53,618 nucleotides of DNA, from NCBI RefSeq assembly GCF_000968685.2, contig NZ_LAKD02000109.1:1-53618 (forward strand). The letters run 5' to 3'. Every line of letters begins with the position of its first letter. Within the stretch, counting starts at the first letter, position 1. The notes below the pieces were generated by a model. It was not told the DNA's origin and searched no databases. It saw only the letters and a list, made by a program, of their open reading frames with translations. The position numbers and the translations under genes are program-made. Positions 32,549-40,594 of the stretch are shown here, one piece after another. Origin of the DNA: Streptomyces antioxidans (GTDB taxonomy: Bacteria > Actinomycetota > Actinomycetes > Streptomycetales > Streptomycetaceae).

Positions 32549-35115
32549 CCGTCCTCAAGACCTCACTGCGCAACTTCGTCGCCCACAAGGGGCGGATGGC
32601 GCTGTCGGCGATCGCCGTACTGCTGTCGGTGGCGTTCGTCTGCGGCACGCTCGTCTTCACCGACACCACCAACGCCACGTTCGACAAGCTCTTCGCGAGC
32701 ACGGCCTCCGATGTCACGGTCAGCCCCAAGGGCGCCAGCGACAACGACACCCGGCAGGGCCGGATCCGTACCCTGCCCGGTTCGGAGCTGGCGCGGCTGA
32801 AGCGGGTGGACGGCGTCAAGTCGGTGCTCGGCGATGCCACCAGCCAGTCGGTCACCGCCGCCGACAGCAATGACAACAGCATCGGCGCGGACACCGGCGC
32901 GCCGACCATCGGCACCAACTGGGACCCGACCGAGAAGCGTTCGGTGAAGATCACCTCCGGCCACGCCCCGCGCGGCCCCACCGAGGTGATGGTCGACGCC
33001 GACACGGCCAAGAGCAAGAAGCTGAGGCTGGGCGACGAGGTGCGGATCATCGCCGTCCCGGGCGAGTTCCGCGCGAAGATCGTCGGTCTGGCCACGTTCC
33101 AGGTGACCAACCCCGGCGCCACGCTGATCTTCATGGACACCGACACCGCGCAGCGCAAGCTGCTCGGCGCCCCCGGGGTCTACTCCAGCTACTCCCTCAC
33201 CGCCCAGGCGGGTGTCAGCCACGACCAGTTGAAGAAGAACGTCGTGGCTGACCTCGGCACCGGGATCAAGGTGCAGACGAAGGCCGAGTCCAGCAAGGAG
33301 GCCGAGGACGACATCGGCTCGTTCCTGGACGTGATGAAGTACGCGATGCTCGGCTTCGCCGGGATCGCCGTCCTGGTCGGCATCTTCCTGATCGTCAACA
33401 CCTTCTCGATGCTGGTCGCCCAGCGCACCCGGGAGATCGGCCTGATGCGGGCCATCGGCTCCAGCCGGAAGCAGATCAACCGGTCGGTGCTGATCGAGGC
33501 GCTGTTGCTCGGTGTCGTCGGCTCGATCCTCGGCGTCCTCGGCGGGGTCGGCCTCGCCGTCGGCCTGATGAAGATCATGGGCAGTGCGGGGCTCCATCTG
33601 AGCACCGACCAGCTGACCGTGAAGGCCACCACGCCCATCGTCGGCGTCGGCATCGGCGTCATCGTCACCGTGATCGCGGCGTACATCCCCGCCCGTCGGG
33701 CCGGGAAGATCTCCCCGATGGCGGCCCTGCGCGACGCGGGCACTCCGGCGGACAGCAAGGCCGGATGGATCCGCGGTGCGATCGGCACCCTGCTCACCGC
33801 GGGCGGCGCGGCTGCCCTGGTGGTCGCGGGGAACGCGGACAAGGCGGTCGACGGCTCGCTGTTCCTGGGCCTCGGCGTGGTGCTGACGCTCATCGGCTTC
33901 ATCGTCATCGGCCCGCTGCTGGCCGGTCTGGTGGTCCGGGTACTGGCCACCGTCGTGCTGCGGATCTTCGGCTCGGTGGGGCGGCTGGCCGAGCGCAACG
34001 CGCTGCGCAACCCGCGGCGCACCGGCGCCACCGGCGCGGCCCTGATGATCGGCCTGGCGCTGGTCGCCTGTCTGTCGGTGGTGGGCTCCTCGATGGTCGC
34101 CTCGGCCACCGACGAGCTGGACAAGTCGGTGGGTGCGGACTTCATCGTCCAGTCCGACACCGGCCAGCCGATCACCAAGGGGATCGCGGACTCGGTGCGG
34201 CAGGCCAAGGGCCTGAAGCACATCAGCGAGGCCAAGCAGATCGAGGGCACCAAGCTCACCCTGCCCGACGGCAAGACGGTCACCAAGGAGCTCTTGGCCG
34301 CCAGCCCGACGTACGCAGAGGACCTGCGGACCCCGGTCGTCGAGGGCGATCTGTCCGCCGCGTACGGCAAGAACGCCATGTCGGTGCCGGAGGGCTTCGC
34401 CAAGGACCACAAGGTGAAGCGGGGCGACACCCTCACCGTGGCCTTCAAGGAGGGCCGCACCGCCAAGCTGACCGTCGCCGCGATCACCTCGGACGACGTC
34501 AGCCTCGACAAGGGCGCGATGTACATCAACATCGCCACCGTCCAGGATTACGTCCCCGCCAAGCTGATCCCGGCAAACGTCATGATGCTGGCGCAGGCCA
34601 AGGACGGCCAGGAGAAGCAGGCGTACGCCTCCCTCAAGTCCCAGCTGCACCACTACCCGTCGGTGAAGGTGCGCGACCAGACCGACTACAAGAAGGAGGT
34701 CAAGGACCAGGTCGGTCAGCTGCTCAACCTGGTCTACGGCCTGCTGGCGCTCGCGATCATCGTCGCCGTCCTCGGTGTGGTGAACACCCTGGCCCTCTCG
34801 GTCGTCGAGCGGACCCGCGAGATCGGGCTGATGCGCGCCATCGGTGTCTCCCGCCGCCAGATGCGCCGCATGATCCGCCTGGAGTCCGTGGTCATCGCCC
34901 TCTTCGGCGCCCTGCTGGGGCTGGGGCTCGGCATGGGCTGGGGCACCACGGCCCAGAAGCTGCTGGCGCTCGAGGGGCTGAAGACCCTGGAGATCCCGTG
35001 GCCGACGATCATCACGGTCTTCATCGGCTCCGCCGTCGTGGGCCTGGTCGCGGCCCTGGTCCCGGCCTTCCGGGCGGCGCGGATGAACATCCTGAACGCG
35101 ATCGCCACGGAATAG
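32545..35115 (+). CDS. ABC transporter permease, FtsX-like, duplicated
   Basis: An 856-residue membrane protein with an internal duplication. An N-terminal helix (about 16-40) leads to an extracytoplasmic MacB_PCD-like domain and then a three-helix FtsX domain (about 265-390). A central linker of hydrophobic helices (about 410-480) connects to a second N-terminal helix, periplasmic-type domain and C-terminal FtsX domain (about 725-850). The FtsX cytoplasmic motif TREIGLMRAIG appears in both halves. It works with the ATPase encoded by the overlapping upstream gene. Ten-helix permeases of this kind are common in actinobacteria and are linked to antimicrobial peptide resistance or lipoprotein handling. 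Confidence 0.94.
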   Translation: MTVLKTSLRNFVAHKGRMALSAIAVLLSVAFVCGTLVFTDTTNATFDKLFASTASDVTVSPKGASDNDTRQGRIRTLPGSELARLKRVDGVKSVLGDATSQSVTAADSNDNSIGADTGAPTIGTNWDPTEKRSVKITSGHAPRGPTEVMVDADTAKSKKLRLGDEVRIIAVPGEFRAKIVGLATFQVTNPGATLIFMDTDTAQRKLLGAPGVYSSYSLTAQAGVSHDQLKKNVVADLGTGIKVQTKAESSKEAEDDIGSFLDVMKYAMLGFAGIAVLVGIFLIVNTFSMLVAQRTREIGLMRAIGSSRKQINRSVLIEALLLGVVGSILGVLGGVGLAVGLMKIMGSAGLHLSTDQLTVKATTPIVGVGIGVIVTVIAAYIPARRAGKISPMAALRDAGTPADSKAGWIRGAIGTLLTAGGAAALVVAGNADKAVDGSLFLGLGVVLTLIGFIVIGPLLAGLVVRVLATVVLRIFGSVGRLAERNALRNPRRTGATGAALMIGLALVACLSVVGSSMVASATDELDKSVGADFIVQSDTGQPITKGIADSVRQAKGLKHISEAKQIEGTKLTLPDGKTVTKELLAASPTYAEDLRTPVVEGDLSAAYGKNAMSVPEGFAKDHKVKRGDTLTVAFKEGRTAKLTVAAITSDDVSLDKGAMYINIATVQDYVPAKLIPANVMMLAQAKDGQEKQAYASLKSQLHHYPSVKVRDQTDYKKEVKDQVGQLLNLVYGLLALAIIVAVLGVVNTLALSVVERTREIGLMRAIGVSRRQMRRMIRLESVVIALFGALLGLGLGMGWGTTAQKLLALEGLKTLEIPWPTIITVFIGSAVVGLVAALVPAFRAARMNILNAIATE

Positions 35116-35170
35116 CCAACGGGGAAAGGGGCTTGCCGCTCTCCGTGGGGGGCAGGGCGGCAGGCCCATC

Positions 35171-35211
35171 GACCGGCCCGGTGCGCGACGGGGGAGCGCA
35201 CCGGGCCGGTC
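35171..35211. terminator. bidirectional terminator, perfect 16-bp stem
   Basis: Positions 35171-35186 are exactly complementary to 35196-35211 with a 9-base loop. It lies between the convergent permease and DJ-1/PfpI genes. Confidence 0.85.
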
Positions 35212-35233
35212 GGGTGTTTCCGGGCGTGCGGGG

Positions 35234-35869
35234 TCAGGGGCTGAGGATGAGGTCGTTGGCGCGCAGGGCGGTCACGAGGTGGGCGGGTGCGGTGGCGGTC
35301 GAGCCCGCGTCGTAGGGCGGTTGGGGGTCGTACTCGATGACGAGCTGGATGGCCTGGGCGACCTCGTCCCCCGCCATCCGGCCGGTCAGGGTCAGCGCGA
35401 GGTCGATACCGGCCGAGACACCGGCGGCGGTGGCGTAGGTGCCGTCGATGACCACGCGTTCCGTGTCGGGGACGGCGCCGAGTGCCGCCAGATCGTCGAG
35501 ACAGAACCAGTGCGAGGTGGCCCGGCGCCCGGTGAGCAGGCCCGCGGCGGCCAGCAGGAGGGAGCCGGAGCAGACGGAGGTCGTCCAGGTGGTGGCCGCA
35601 TCGACGCTCCGGAGCCAGTCGAGGGTCGGCCCGTCCGAGAGCTGGGCCTGGGTTCCGGGGCCGCCCGGGACGAGCAGGACGTCGGGGGCGGTCACCTCGG
35701 ACAGGGGGACATCCGCGGTGAGGGCGAGGCTGCCCATGTCGGTGCGGACCGGTCCGGGCCGGGCGGCGGTGAAGACCACCTCCGCGCCGGGGATGCGGGA
35801 GAGGACCTCGTAGGGGCCGACGGCGTCCAGCGCCGTGAAGTTGTCGTAGAGCAGGATGGCGATCTGCAT
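35234..35869 (-). CDS. DJ-1/PfpI superfamily protein
   Basis: A 211-residue single-domain member of the DJ-1/PfpI fold. The start MQIAILLYDNFTALDAVGPY is typical of the isonitrile hydratase/ThiJ-like branch, with the acidic residue in PYEVL. The nucleophile elbow is SVCSGSLLLAAAGLL, and the following SHWFCLDDL and GVSAGIDLAL motifs match the GlxA amidase-like domain. Function could be hydratase, glyoxalase or regulator. Start ATG at 35869 shares its A with the stop of the upstream GlxA gene (TGATG). The two form an operon, and the protein may share a ligand with that regulator. Confidence 0.88.
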   Translation of the reverse strand: MQIAILLYDNFTALDAVGPYEVLSRIPGAEVVFTAARPGPVRTDMGSLALTADVPLSEVTAPDVLLVPGGPGTQAQLSDGPTLDWLRSVDAATTWTTSVCSGSLLLAAAGLLTGRRATSHWFCLDDLAALGAVPDTERVVIDGTYATAAGVSAGIDLALTLTGRMAGDEVAQAIQLVIEYDPQPPYDAGSTATAPAHLVTALRANDLILSP

Positions 35870-36903
35870 CAGTTTCCTCTGGTCGGGGTGTGAGCCGGGG
35901 GTCCGGCCGTGATTCCGGTGGGGGCTGCGGATGGGGTTCCGTCCGGGGCGCGGGGGCGGAAGCGGCGGCGGTATTCGGCGGGCGGTACGGCCAGGGCGCG
36001 GACGAAGGCGCGCCGCATCGCCTCGGGTGTGCCGTAGCCGCAGGACCGGGCGATCTCCTCGACGCCGTCCTCGGTGTCCTCCAGCCGACGGCGGGCGGTC
36101 TCCAGCCGGACGGCGTCCACGTACCGCCCGGGCGTCATCCCCACCTCGGCGGCGAAGGCGCGGGCGAAGTGACGGGGGGAGAGCGCGGAGCGGCGGGCGA
36201 GGGTGTCGACCGAGAGGTCGTCGTCCGGGTGCTCGGCGATCCAGCGCTGGACCTCGCGCAGCGGATGCCGTTCGGCGAGCTGGGCGGCCAGTTGGGTACT
36301 GAACTGAGCCTGGTCACCCGGCCTGCGCAGGAACACCACCAGATGTCTGGCCACCAGCAGCGCGGCGTCCCGGCCGAGATCCTCCTCGACCAGCGCCAGG
36401 GTCAGGTCGATACCGGCCGTGACGCCGGCCGATGTGGCGATGTTCCCGTCCCTGACGTAGATCGGTTCGGAGGCGACGGCGGTGTCGGGGAAGCGGCGCG
36501 CGAGCGAGTCGCAGTACGCCCAGTGGGTGGTGGCGCGGCGCCCGGCCAGCAGTCCCGCCTGGGCGAGCAGGAAGGCCCCGGTGCACACCGACACCACACG
36601 CTCCGCCCCGGGTGCCAGCTCGCCGATCCGCCGTACCACGGCCGGATCGGGGTCGGCCGTGCCCGGGCCGCCGGGCACGACGAGGGTGTGGGGCGGTTCG
36701 GCGCGGGCGAGGTCGTCGTCGGGCAGCAGACACAGCCCGCCGCTCGTCCGCACCGGTCCGCCACCGGGCCCGGCGGTCCTGACCCGGTACGCGTCCGATG
36801 TCCCCGCGGCCTCTCCCGCCCCCGTGAACACCTCCATGGGCCCCGTCACATCGAGGCTCTGCACCCCGTCGTAGACAACGATGAGCACGCTGCGGGATCT
36901 CAT
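35869..36903 (-). CDS. GlxA-family AraC-type transcriptional regulator
   Basis: A 344-residue regulator. The N-terminal DJ-1/PfpI-like domain (about 5-185) has the elbow SVCTGAFLLAQAGLL. The C-terminal AraC DNA-binding domain (about 215-315) has two helix-turn-helices: LARRSALSPRHFARAFAAEV, then VEEIARSCGYGTPEAMRRAF. The Ala/Pro-rich tail is short. ATG at 36903 follows GAGGCTGAG. Members of the family control catabolic genes (for example glycine betaine or arginine use) or stress responses. The adjacent DJ-1 gene is the likely target. Divergent from a VOC gene. Confidence 0.93.
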   Translation of the reverse strand: MRSRSVLIVVYDGVQSLDVTGPMEVFTGAGEAAGTSDAYRVRTAGPGGGPVRTSGGLCLLPDDDLARAEPPHTLVVPGGPGTADPDPAVVRRIGELAPGAERVVSVCTGAFLLAQAGLLAGRRATTHWAYCDSLARRFPDTAVASEPIYVRDGNIATSAGVTAGIDLTLALVEEDLGRDAALLVARHLVVFLRRPGDQAQFSTQLAAQLAERHPLREVQRWIAEHPDDDLSVDTLARRSALSPRHFARAFAAEVGMTPGRYVDAVRLETARRRLEDTEDGVEEIARSCGYGTPEAMRRAFVRALAVPPAEYRRRFRPRAPDGTPSAAPTGITAGPPAHTPTRGN

Positions 36904-37061
36904 GCGGCTCAGCCTCGCAGCGCGCGAACACGGCAGCAATGACGGGCTTCCCACCTTTTCTGCCATGGGCCCGGGGCGGGGTGTGCGGTCGGCTGACCGA
37001 TGAGTTTCGGGGCGGCCGGGGGTCTTTGGAGGTGAACGCATCATCCCGAGGGAGGTCACCC

Positions 37062-37460
37062 ATGACCGAGGCCGCGAAAGGCGCGCGTTTCACCGAGGTG
37101 GGCCGGGTCGCCGTCACCGTTGCCGATCAGGACCGGGCGCTGGAGTTCTATGTGGGCACGCTCGGCTTCGAGAAGCGCGCGGACATCCCGTTCGGTGACG
37201 GTCACCGCTGGATCGAGGTGGCCCCGGCGGGCGCCCCGACCGCGATCGCGCTGGTGCTGCCCCGCGAGGGCGGGCAGGGGCCCGGCTACGACACCGGCCT
37301 CATCCTCACCTCCGAGGACATCGATGCCGACCACGCGGCGCTGCGCGGGCGCGGCGTCGACACCGGCCCGGAGGTCCAGCGCTGGGGCGCCCCGGTGCCG
37401 CCGATGGTCAGCTTCCGGGACGTGGACGGCAATGCGGTGATGGTCGTCGAGAACGGCTGA
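37062..37460 (+). CDS. VOC superfamily (glyoxalase/bleomycin-resistance-like) protein 1
   Basis: A 132-residue VOC-fold protein with two beta-alpha-beta-beta-beta modules: RVAVTVADQDRALEFYVGTL then ILTSEDIDADHAALRGRGVD, ending in FRDVDGNAVMVVE. Metal ligands at the usual positions would be the early strand residue and the final Glu (VVE). Typical roles are metal-dependent isomerase or dioxygenase, or drug sequestration; none is assignable. ATG at 37062 has GGGAGG upstream. Ends at a shared terminator with the convergent VOC gene. Confidence 0.9.
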   Translation: MTEAAKGARFTEVGRVAVTVADQDRALEFYVGTLGFEKRADIPFGDGHRWIEVAPAGAPTAIALVLPREGGQGPGYDTGLILTSEDIDADHAALRGRGVDTGPEVQRWGAPVPPMVSFRDVDGNAVMVVENG

Positions 37461-37476
37461 CCGCGTCGGTCCCGGT

Positions 37477-37515
37477 GCGGAGCCGGTCCGCGGACGGGGG
37501 GCGGACCGGCTCCGC
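37477..37515. terminator. bidirectional terminator between two VOC genes
   Basis: A perfect 15-bp stem: 37477-37491 with 37501-37515, and a 9-base purine-rich loop. It lies 16 nt past one stop and 17 nt past the other. Confidence 0.85.
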
Positions 37516-37532
37516 GGCGACGGCGGTCGCGG

Positions 37533-37904
37533 TCAGCCGCCGTGTGCCGTGAGGGCGTAGCCCTCCGGGCCGATGAAGGTGAAGGTGCGGCCGAAGGGGC
37601 TGTCCTGGGGCGGGCTCAGGATGGGCACCCCGGCGGCGGCGAGTTGGTCGTGGAGGGCCTGGGCGTCCGCGGTGCGGAACCACAGGGCCACCCCGAGGCC
37701 GGGGCGCGCGGCGTCGTCGAGATCCACGCCCGGCAGCGGCTCGCGGACGGCGAACGGGATCGGTGCGGTGGTGAACACCACCGCACCGGGCGGCGAGGCC
37801 GGTGCGCGCCGCAACCCGAGGTGGGTTTCGCAGAAGGCGGCCGCCGCTTCGACATCGCGTACCTGAAGGGCGATGAAGTCGGGGCCTTCGATGGTGGCGG
37901 GCAT
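37533..37904 (-). CDS. VOC superfamily protein 2, divergent from MarR gene
   Basis: A 123-residue VOC protein: FIALQVRDVEAAAAFCETHL in the first module, then LWFRTADAQALHDQLAAAGV and TFTFIGPEGYALTAH in the second. Final ligand position is Ala/His rather than the usual Glu, so metal dependence is doubtful. ATG at 37904 is preceded by GGGAGGACCC. It is divergent from a MarR-family gene across 124 bp holding two TGTCA/TGACA operators, so it is probably the MarR target. Similar VOC-MarR pairs handle reactive electrophiles or drugs; this is inference. Confidence 0.9.
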   Translation of the reverse strand: MPATIEGPDFIALQVRDVEAAAAFCETHLGLRRAPASPPGAVVFTTAPIPFAVREPLPGVDLDDAARPGLGVALWFRTADAQALHDQLAAAGVPILSPPQDSPFGRTFTFIGPEGYALTAHGG

Positions 37905-37967
37905 GGGTCCTCCCGGGTCGTCAGGCGGTCGATGGGTGGCCGAGTCAGTCGTGCTGGCGCTGCTCGA

Positions 37968-37983
37968 TGTCAGGACTCTGACA
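37968..37983. promoter_or_regulatory. MarR operator 1
   Basis: TGTCAG-gact-CTGACA is a perfect 6-bp inverted repeat 64 bp upstream of the VOC gene, and shares the TGTCA/TGACA half-sites with the second site at 38013-38030. Confidence 0.7.
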
Positions 37984-38012
37984 TTGCTGGACTGTACGCA
38001 CGGCCGCTCCCT

Positions 38013-38030
38013 ATGTCAAAATCCTGACAT
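38013..38030. promoter_or_regulatory. MarR operator 2, overlapping the marR start codon
   Basis: ATGTCA-aaatcc-TGACAT is a perfect 6-bp inverted repeat. Its right arm includes the first two bases of the ATG at 38029. A bound repressor here would block marR transcription or initiation directly. Confidence 0.7.
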
Positions 38031-38490
38031 GGAAGACCGGACGCCCGTGGCCCCGCCGCACCCCGCAGACGACGTCACCGAGCATGTGGGCTACCGCCTC
38101 AAACGCGCCGCCGCCGCGCTGCGCGGCGCCATGGACAAGGCGCTGCGCGAACACGGGCTGACGGTGCCGCAGTACGCCTGTCTGGAACTCCTCGACCAGC
38201 GGCCCGGACTGTCCAACGCCGAGCTCGCCCGCGGCGCGTTCGTCACCCGGCAGTCCATGAACGTCGTGCTCCGCGGCCTCCAGGACGCGGACCTGATCTC
38301 CCGGCCCGCCACCACCGACCACGGCCGCGCGCTCCCCGCCCACCTCACCCGGCACGGCCGTGAACGGCTCGACGCGGCCCGTTCCGCCGTCTACGCCATC
38401 GAACGGACGATGGTCGACGCCCTCCCGCAGCGGCGTCTGGCCGCCCTCCTCGCCGACCTCGACCGCATGGCGGAAGCCTTCGGCGGCTGA
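38029..38490 (+). CDS. MarR-family transcriptional regulator
   Basis: A 153-residue winged-helix regulator: AMDKALREHGLTVPQYACLE lead helix, LSNAELARGAFVTRQSMNVV recognition region, GLQDADLISRPATTDHGRAL wing, then the C-terminal dimerisation helices. The ATG at 38029 starts a good coding frame but has no Shine-Dalgarno sequence; the operator covers that space, so the mRNA may be leaderless. It is divergent from VOC protein 2 and probably represses it and itself. It is followed by the end of the gas vesicle operon in convergent orientation with only 28 bp between. Confidence 0.92.
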   Translation: MEDRTPVAPPHPADDVTEHVGYRLKRAAAALRGAMDKALREHGLTVPQYACLELLDQRPGLSNAELARGAFVTRQSMNVVLRGLQDADLISRPATTDHGRALPAHLTRHGRERLDAARSAVYAIERTMVDALPQRRLAALLADLDRMAEAFGG

Positions 38491-38518
38491 TCTGCCCTGC
38501 TCCCTGCCCCCTCCTGTC

Positions 38519-38830
38519 TCAGTCGCGGGGGAGCAGGGTGCCCAGCGGGCCGAGGTCAAGGTTGAGGTCGTCCGGGGTGAGGCCGTGCTGGTCGCACAGC
38601 TCCGTCATGCGCTGGTCGAGCAGCATCAGCGTGGTGCCGATGCGCTCGACCTGGTCGTCGCTGAGGCCGCCCGCGTCGATGCGGCGGATGGCCTGGCGCT
38701 CCATCAGCTGGCGGAGGAGTTCGACGACCGTCAGCACCAGGGCCGCCAGGTCGCGGCCGACCGAGTCGCGGTCGATGTCCACGCGGGAGGGGGCGGCGCG
38801 GGCGGGGGTGGCGGGGACCGGCGTGCTCAT
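38519..38830 (-). CDS. gvpK: gas vesicle protein GvpK
   Basis: A 103-residue GvpK, needed for gas vesicle formation. Pattern: RVDIDRDSVGRDLAALVLTV, ELLRQLMERQAIRRIDAGGL, EERIG-type QVERIGTTLM, and a helical C-terminus with LTPDDLNLDLGPLG. It is the last gene of the gvpO-A-F-G-J-L-S-K operon. Its ATG at 38830 overlaps the gvpS stop by 4 nt. Length is normal for actinobacterial GvpK. Confidence 0.94.
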   Translation of the reverse strand: MSTPVPATPARAAPSRVDIDRDSVGRDLAALVLTVVELLRQLMERQAIRRIDAGGLSDDQVERIGTTLMLLDQRMTELCDQHGLTPDDLNLDLGPLGTLLPRD

Positions 38831-39120
38831 AGCGGGCCGCTGTCGGTCCAGGGGGCCGGCACCCGCTCGTTGACCGAGGAGAGGAGGGCGTGCAGGGAGA
38901 GGCGGACGAGGGGGACCTCGGCGATCGCGATGACCAGGTCGCCGCTGATGACGACGCCGGTGGCGAGCACCCGGTCCAGGAGGTCCACGAGGGGGACGCC
39001 GAGCGGGCCCAGCGCCTCGGCGGGGGTGGTTCCCCACGCGGGGGCCTCCTTGCGGGCGGTGGCGGCGGGGACCGCTTCCCACAGCGCCTTCGCTGGGCCC
39101 CGGGTGGGCGGCGTGGTCAT
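38827..39120 (-). CDS. gvpS: gas vesicle protein GvpS (GvpA/J superfamily)
   Basis: A 97-residue minor shell-type protein. The GvpA-like core is VPLVDLLDRVLATGVVISGD, followed by LVIAIAEVPLVRLSLHALLS. It has a polar N-terminal extension of about 37 residues. GvpS is found in streptomycete and Bacillus clusters and is thought to assist nucleation or shell assembly. ATG at 39120 overlaps the gvpL stop, and its stop overlaps the gvpK start, so it is translationally coupled on both sides. Confidence 0.9.
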   Translation of the reverse strand: MTTPPTRGPAKALWEAVPAATARKEAPAWGTTPAEALGPLGVPLVDLLDRVLATGVVISGDLVIAIAEVPLVRLSLHALLSSVNERVPAPWTDSGPL

Positions 39121-39947
39121 GGGGCCGCCGCCGTGTCCGTGATGCCTCCGTCGGCGAAGGAGTAGGGCGCCCACGGCCCGGAGAGTTCGATCTGGACGTC
39201 CGTCTCATCGCGGCGCAACGACACGAGCGCGGCGCGCAGTTCGCGCTCCCGGCCCAGGTCGAGGAGGTAGGCCGCGTTCAGCACATGGGTACGGTGCCTC
39301 CCGGTCACCTCGACGCCGTGCGGGCGCAGTCGGCGCGCGGCCACGGCGAGGCCCCGGACGACGGTGTCCACCCGCTCGGCGGCCCGCAGCGCCAGGGTGT
39401 GGCGCTGCTCGCGGCCGTACTGCCGGGTGCGGACGCGGTTCAGATAGGCGCGGCCGCTGACCGGGCCGTCCCCCGGGGACGCTTCCGGGGCGGGCCGCGG
39501 TCCCGTGGGGGCGTAGACCTTCACGCCCCATTCGACCCGGCCCGCGATCCGGTCGAGGGCGGCCAGGAGGGACGCCTCCCGTTCGCCCAGGGCCTCGCGG
39601 ACCCGGCCGTCGTCCAGATAGACCGTGGCCAGGGGCAGCGGAACGGCCGGGGCCAGCGCGGACGCCGCCGTGATCACCGCGTGGTGGGCGCGGGCGCAGC
39701 GCTCCAGCTCGGCGCCGTCGGACAGCCTGCTCCGCAGCGCCTCCTCGTCGAATCCGGCCGCGGGCACGTCCTGGACCACGGCGGTGAGCGGGCCCGCCGC
39801 GACCGTACGGACGGGAGCGCCGGTGCCGAGCCCGGGGAGCCCGCCGAGCCCGGGGGGCTCGGCCAGCGGGTCCGCCGGGGCGGTGACGTCGCCGCCCCGG
39901 CAGACCGCGAAGGCGTAGGTGAGGGTGGGGGCCTCGGTGCGGGTCAT
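39117..39947 (-). CDS. gvpL: gas vesicle protein GvpL (GvpL/GvpF family)
   Basis: A 276-residue GvpL/F protein. Start LTYAFAVCRG and end YSFADGG frame the family's two alpha/beta modules. Internal landmarks are LTAVVQDVP, HHAVITAASALAPAVPLPLA, WGVKVYAP, and HVLNAAYLLD. The motif replacing FGT is LATVYLDDGRV. GvpF/L proteins cap nascent gas vesicles and contact GvpA. It overlaps gvpJ and gvpS by 4 nt. The assignment as L rather than F rests on position after gvpJ. Confidence 0.92.
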   Translation of the reverse strand: MTRTEAPTLTYAFAVCRGGDVTAPADPLAEPPGLGGLPGLGTGAPVRTVAAGPLTAVVQDVPAAGFDEEALRSRLSDGAELERCARAHHAVITAASALAPAVPLPLATVYLDDGRVREALGEREASLLAALDRIAGRVEWGVKVYAPTGPRPAPEASPGDGPVSGRAYLNRVRTRQYGREQRHTLALRAAERVDTVVRGLAVAARRLRPHGVEVTGRHRTHVLNAAYLLDLGRERELRAALVSLRRDETDVQIELSGPWAPYSFADGGITDTAAAP

Positions 39948-40333
39948 GGGCGCCGCTCCTCCTCGGCCGCGCCGACACTGGTCAGCCCCTCCGTGCCGTC
40001 GGTGCTCGGTTCCTCCGCGCCGATCCGTGACTCCAGGGCGTGGAGCCGTTCGCGCAGCTCCGCGTTCTCCTGGGCGAGGGTGTCCCGCGCGGCGCGCGAG
40101 GAGAGCGCGGGATCGGTTTCCCACCAGTCGATTCCGGCCCTGCGCGCGGTGTCCACGGAGGAGATGAACAGCCGCAGCCGGATGGTGAGCAGTTCGATGT
40201 CCAGCAGGTCGATCTTGATGTCCCCGGCGATCACGATGCCCTTGTCCAGGACGCGTTCCAGGATCTCGGCGAGGTCGGAGGGGTGCCGCTCGGTGGCCAC
40301 GGAAGGGGGGTGGACCAGATCGCGTTCCGTCAT
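39944..40333 (-). CDS. gvpJ: gas vesicle protein GvpJ (GvpA family)
   Basis: A 129-residue minor GvpA-type protein. The shell core is LAEILERVLDKGIVIAGDIK, then IDLLDIELLTIRLRLFISSV, VDTARRAGIDWW. A helical Glu/Ala-rich C-terminal tail (about 80-129, AQENAELRERLHALESRI) could form a coiled coil. GvpJ affects shell shape and nucleation. ATG at 40333 overlaps the gvpG stop (ATGA) and its stop overlaps the gvpL start. Confidence 0.93.
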   Translation of the reverse strand: MTERDLVHPPSVATERHPSDLAEILERVLDKGIVIAGDIKIDLLDIELLTIRLRLFISSVDTARRAGIDWWETDPALSSRAARDTLAQENAELRERLHALESRIGAEEPSTDGTEGLTSVGAAEEERRP

Positions 40334-40593
40334 GGCGTCCGCACCCCCGCCCTTCTCCCCCCGGTGCCGCCCGAGCGCTCCAGCAGCTCCAGCAGCCGGT
40401 CCTCCTCACGGTCGAACTCCTCCGGGCCGATCGCCCCCGACTCCAGGGCCTCGTTCAGCGCGGCGAGCCGGGCGCGCAGCACCGACGGATGGCACATCTC
40501 CTCCTCCGCCATGTCCCGCACCCGCTCCGCGACCCACACCACCCCGCGCACCGGCGCCAGCGGGAAGAGGACGACCTGGCTCAGCACGCCCAT
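40330..40593 (-). CDS. gvpG: gas vesicle protein GvpG
   Basis: An 87-residue GvpG: VVLFPLAPVRGVVWVAERVR start, then a helical Glu-rich body with LNEALESGAIGPEEFDREED and LLELLE. The GxIxxEEFdrxEdxLL pattern is the family hallmark. It interacts with GvpF/L in assembly. Its ATG at 40593 is one base from the gvpF stop; its own stop overlaps gvpJ. Confidence 0.93.
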   Translation of the reverse strand: MGVLSQVVLFPLAPVRGVVWVAERVRDMAEEEMCHPSVLRARLAALNEALESGAIGPEEFDREEDRLLELLERSGGTGGRRAGVRTP

Positions 40594-40594
40594 C

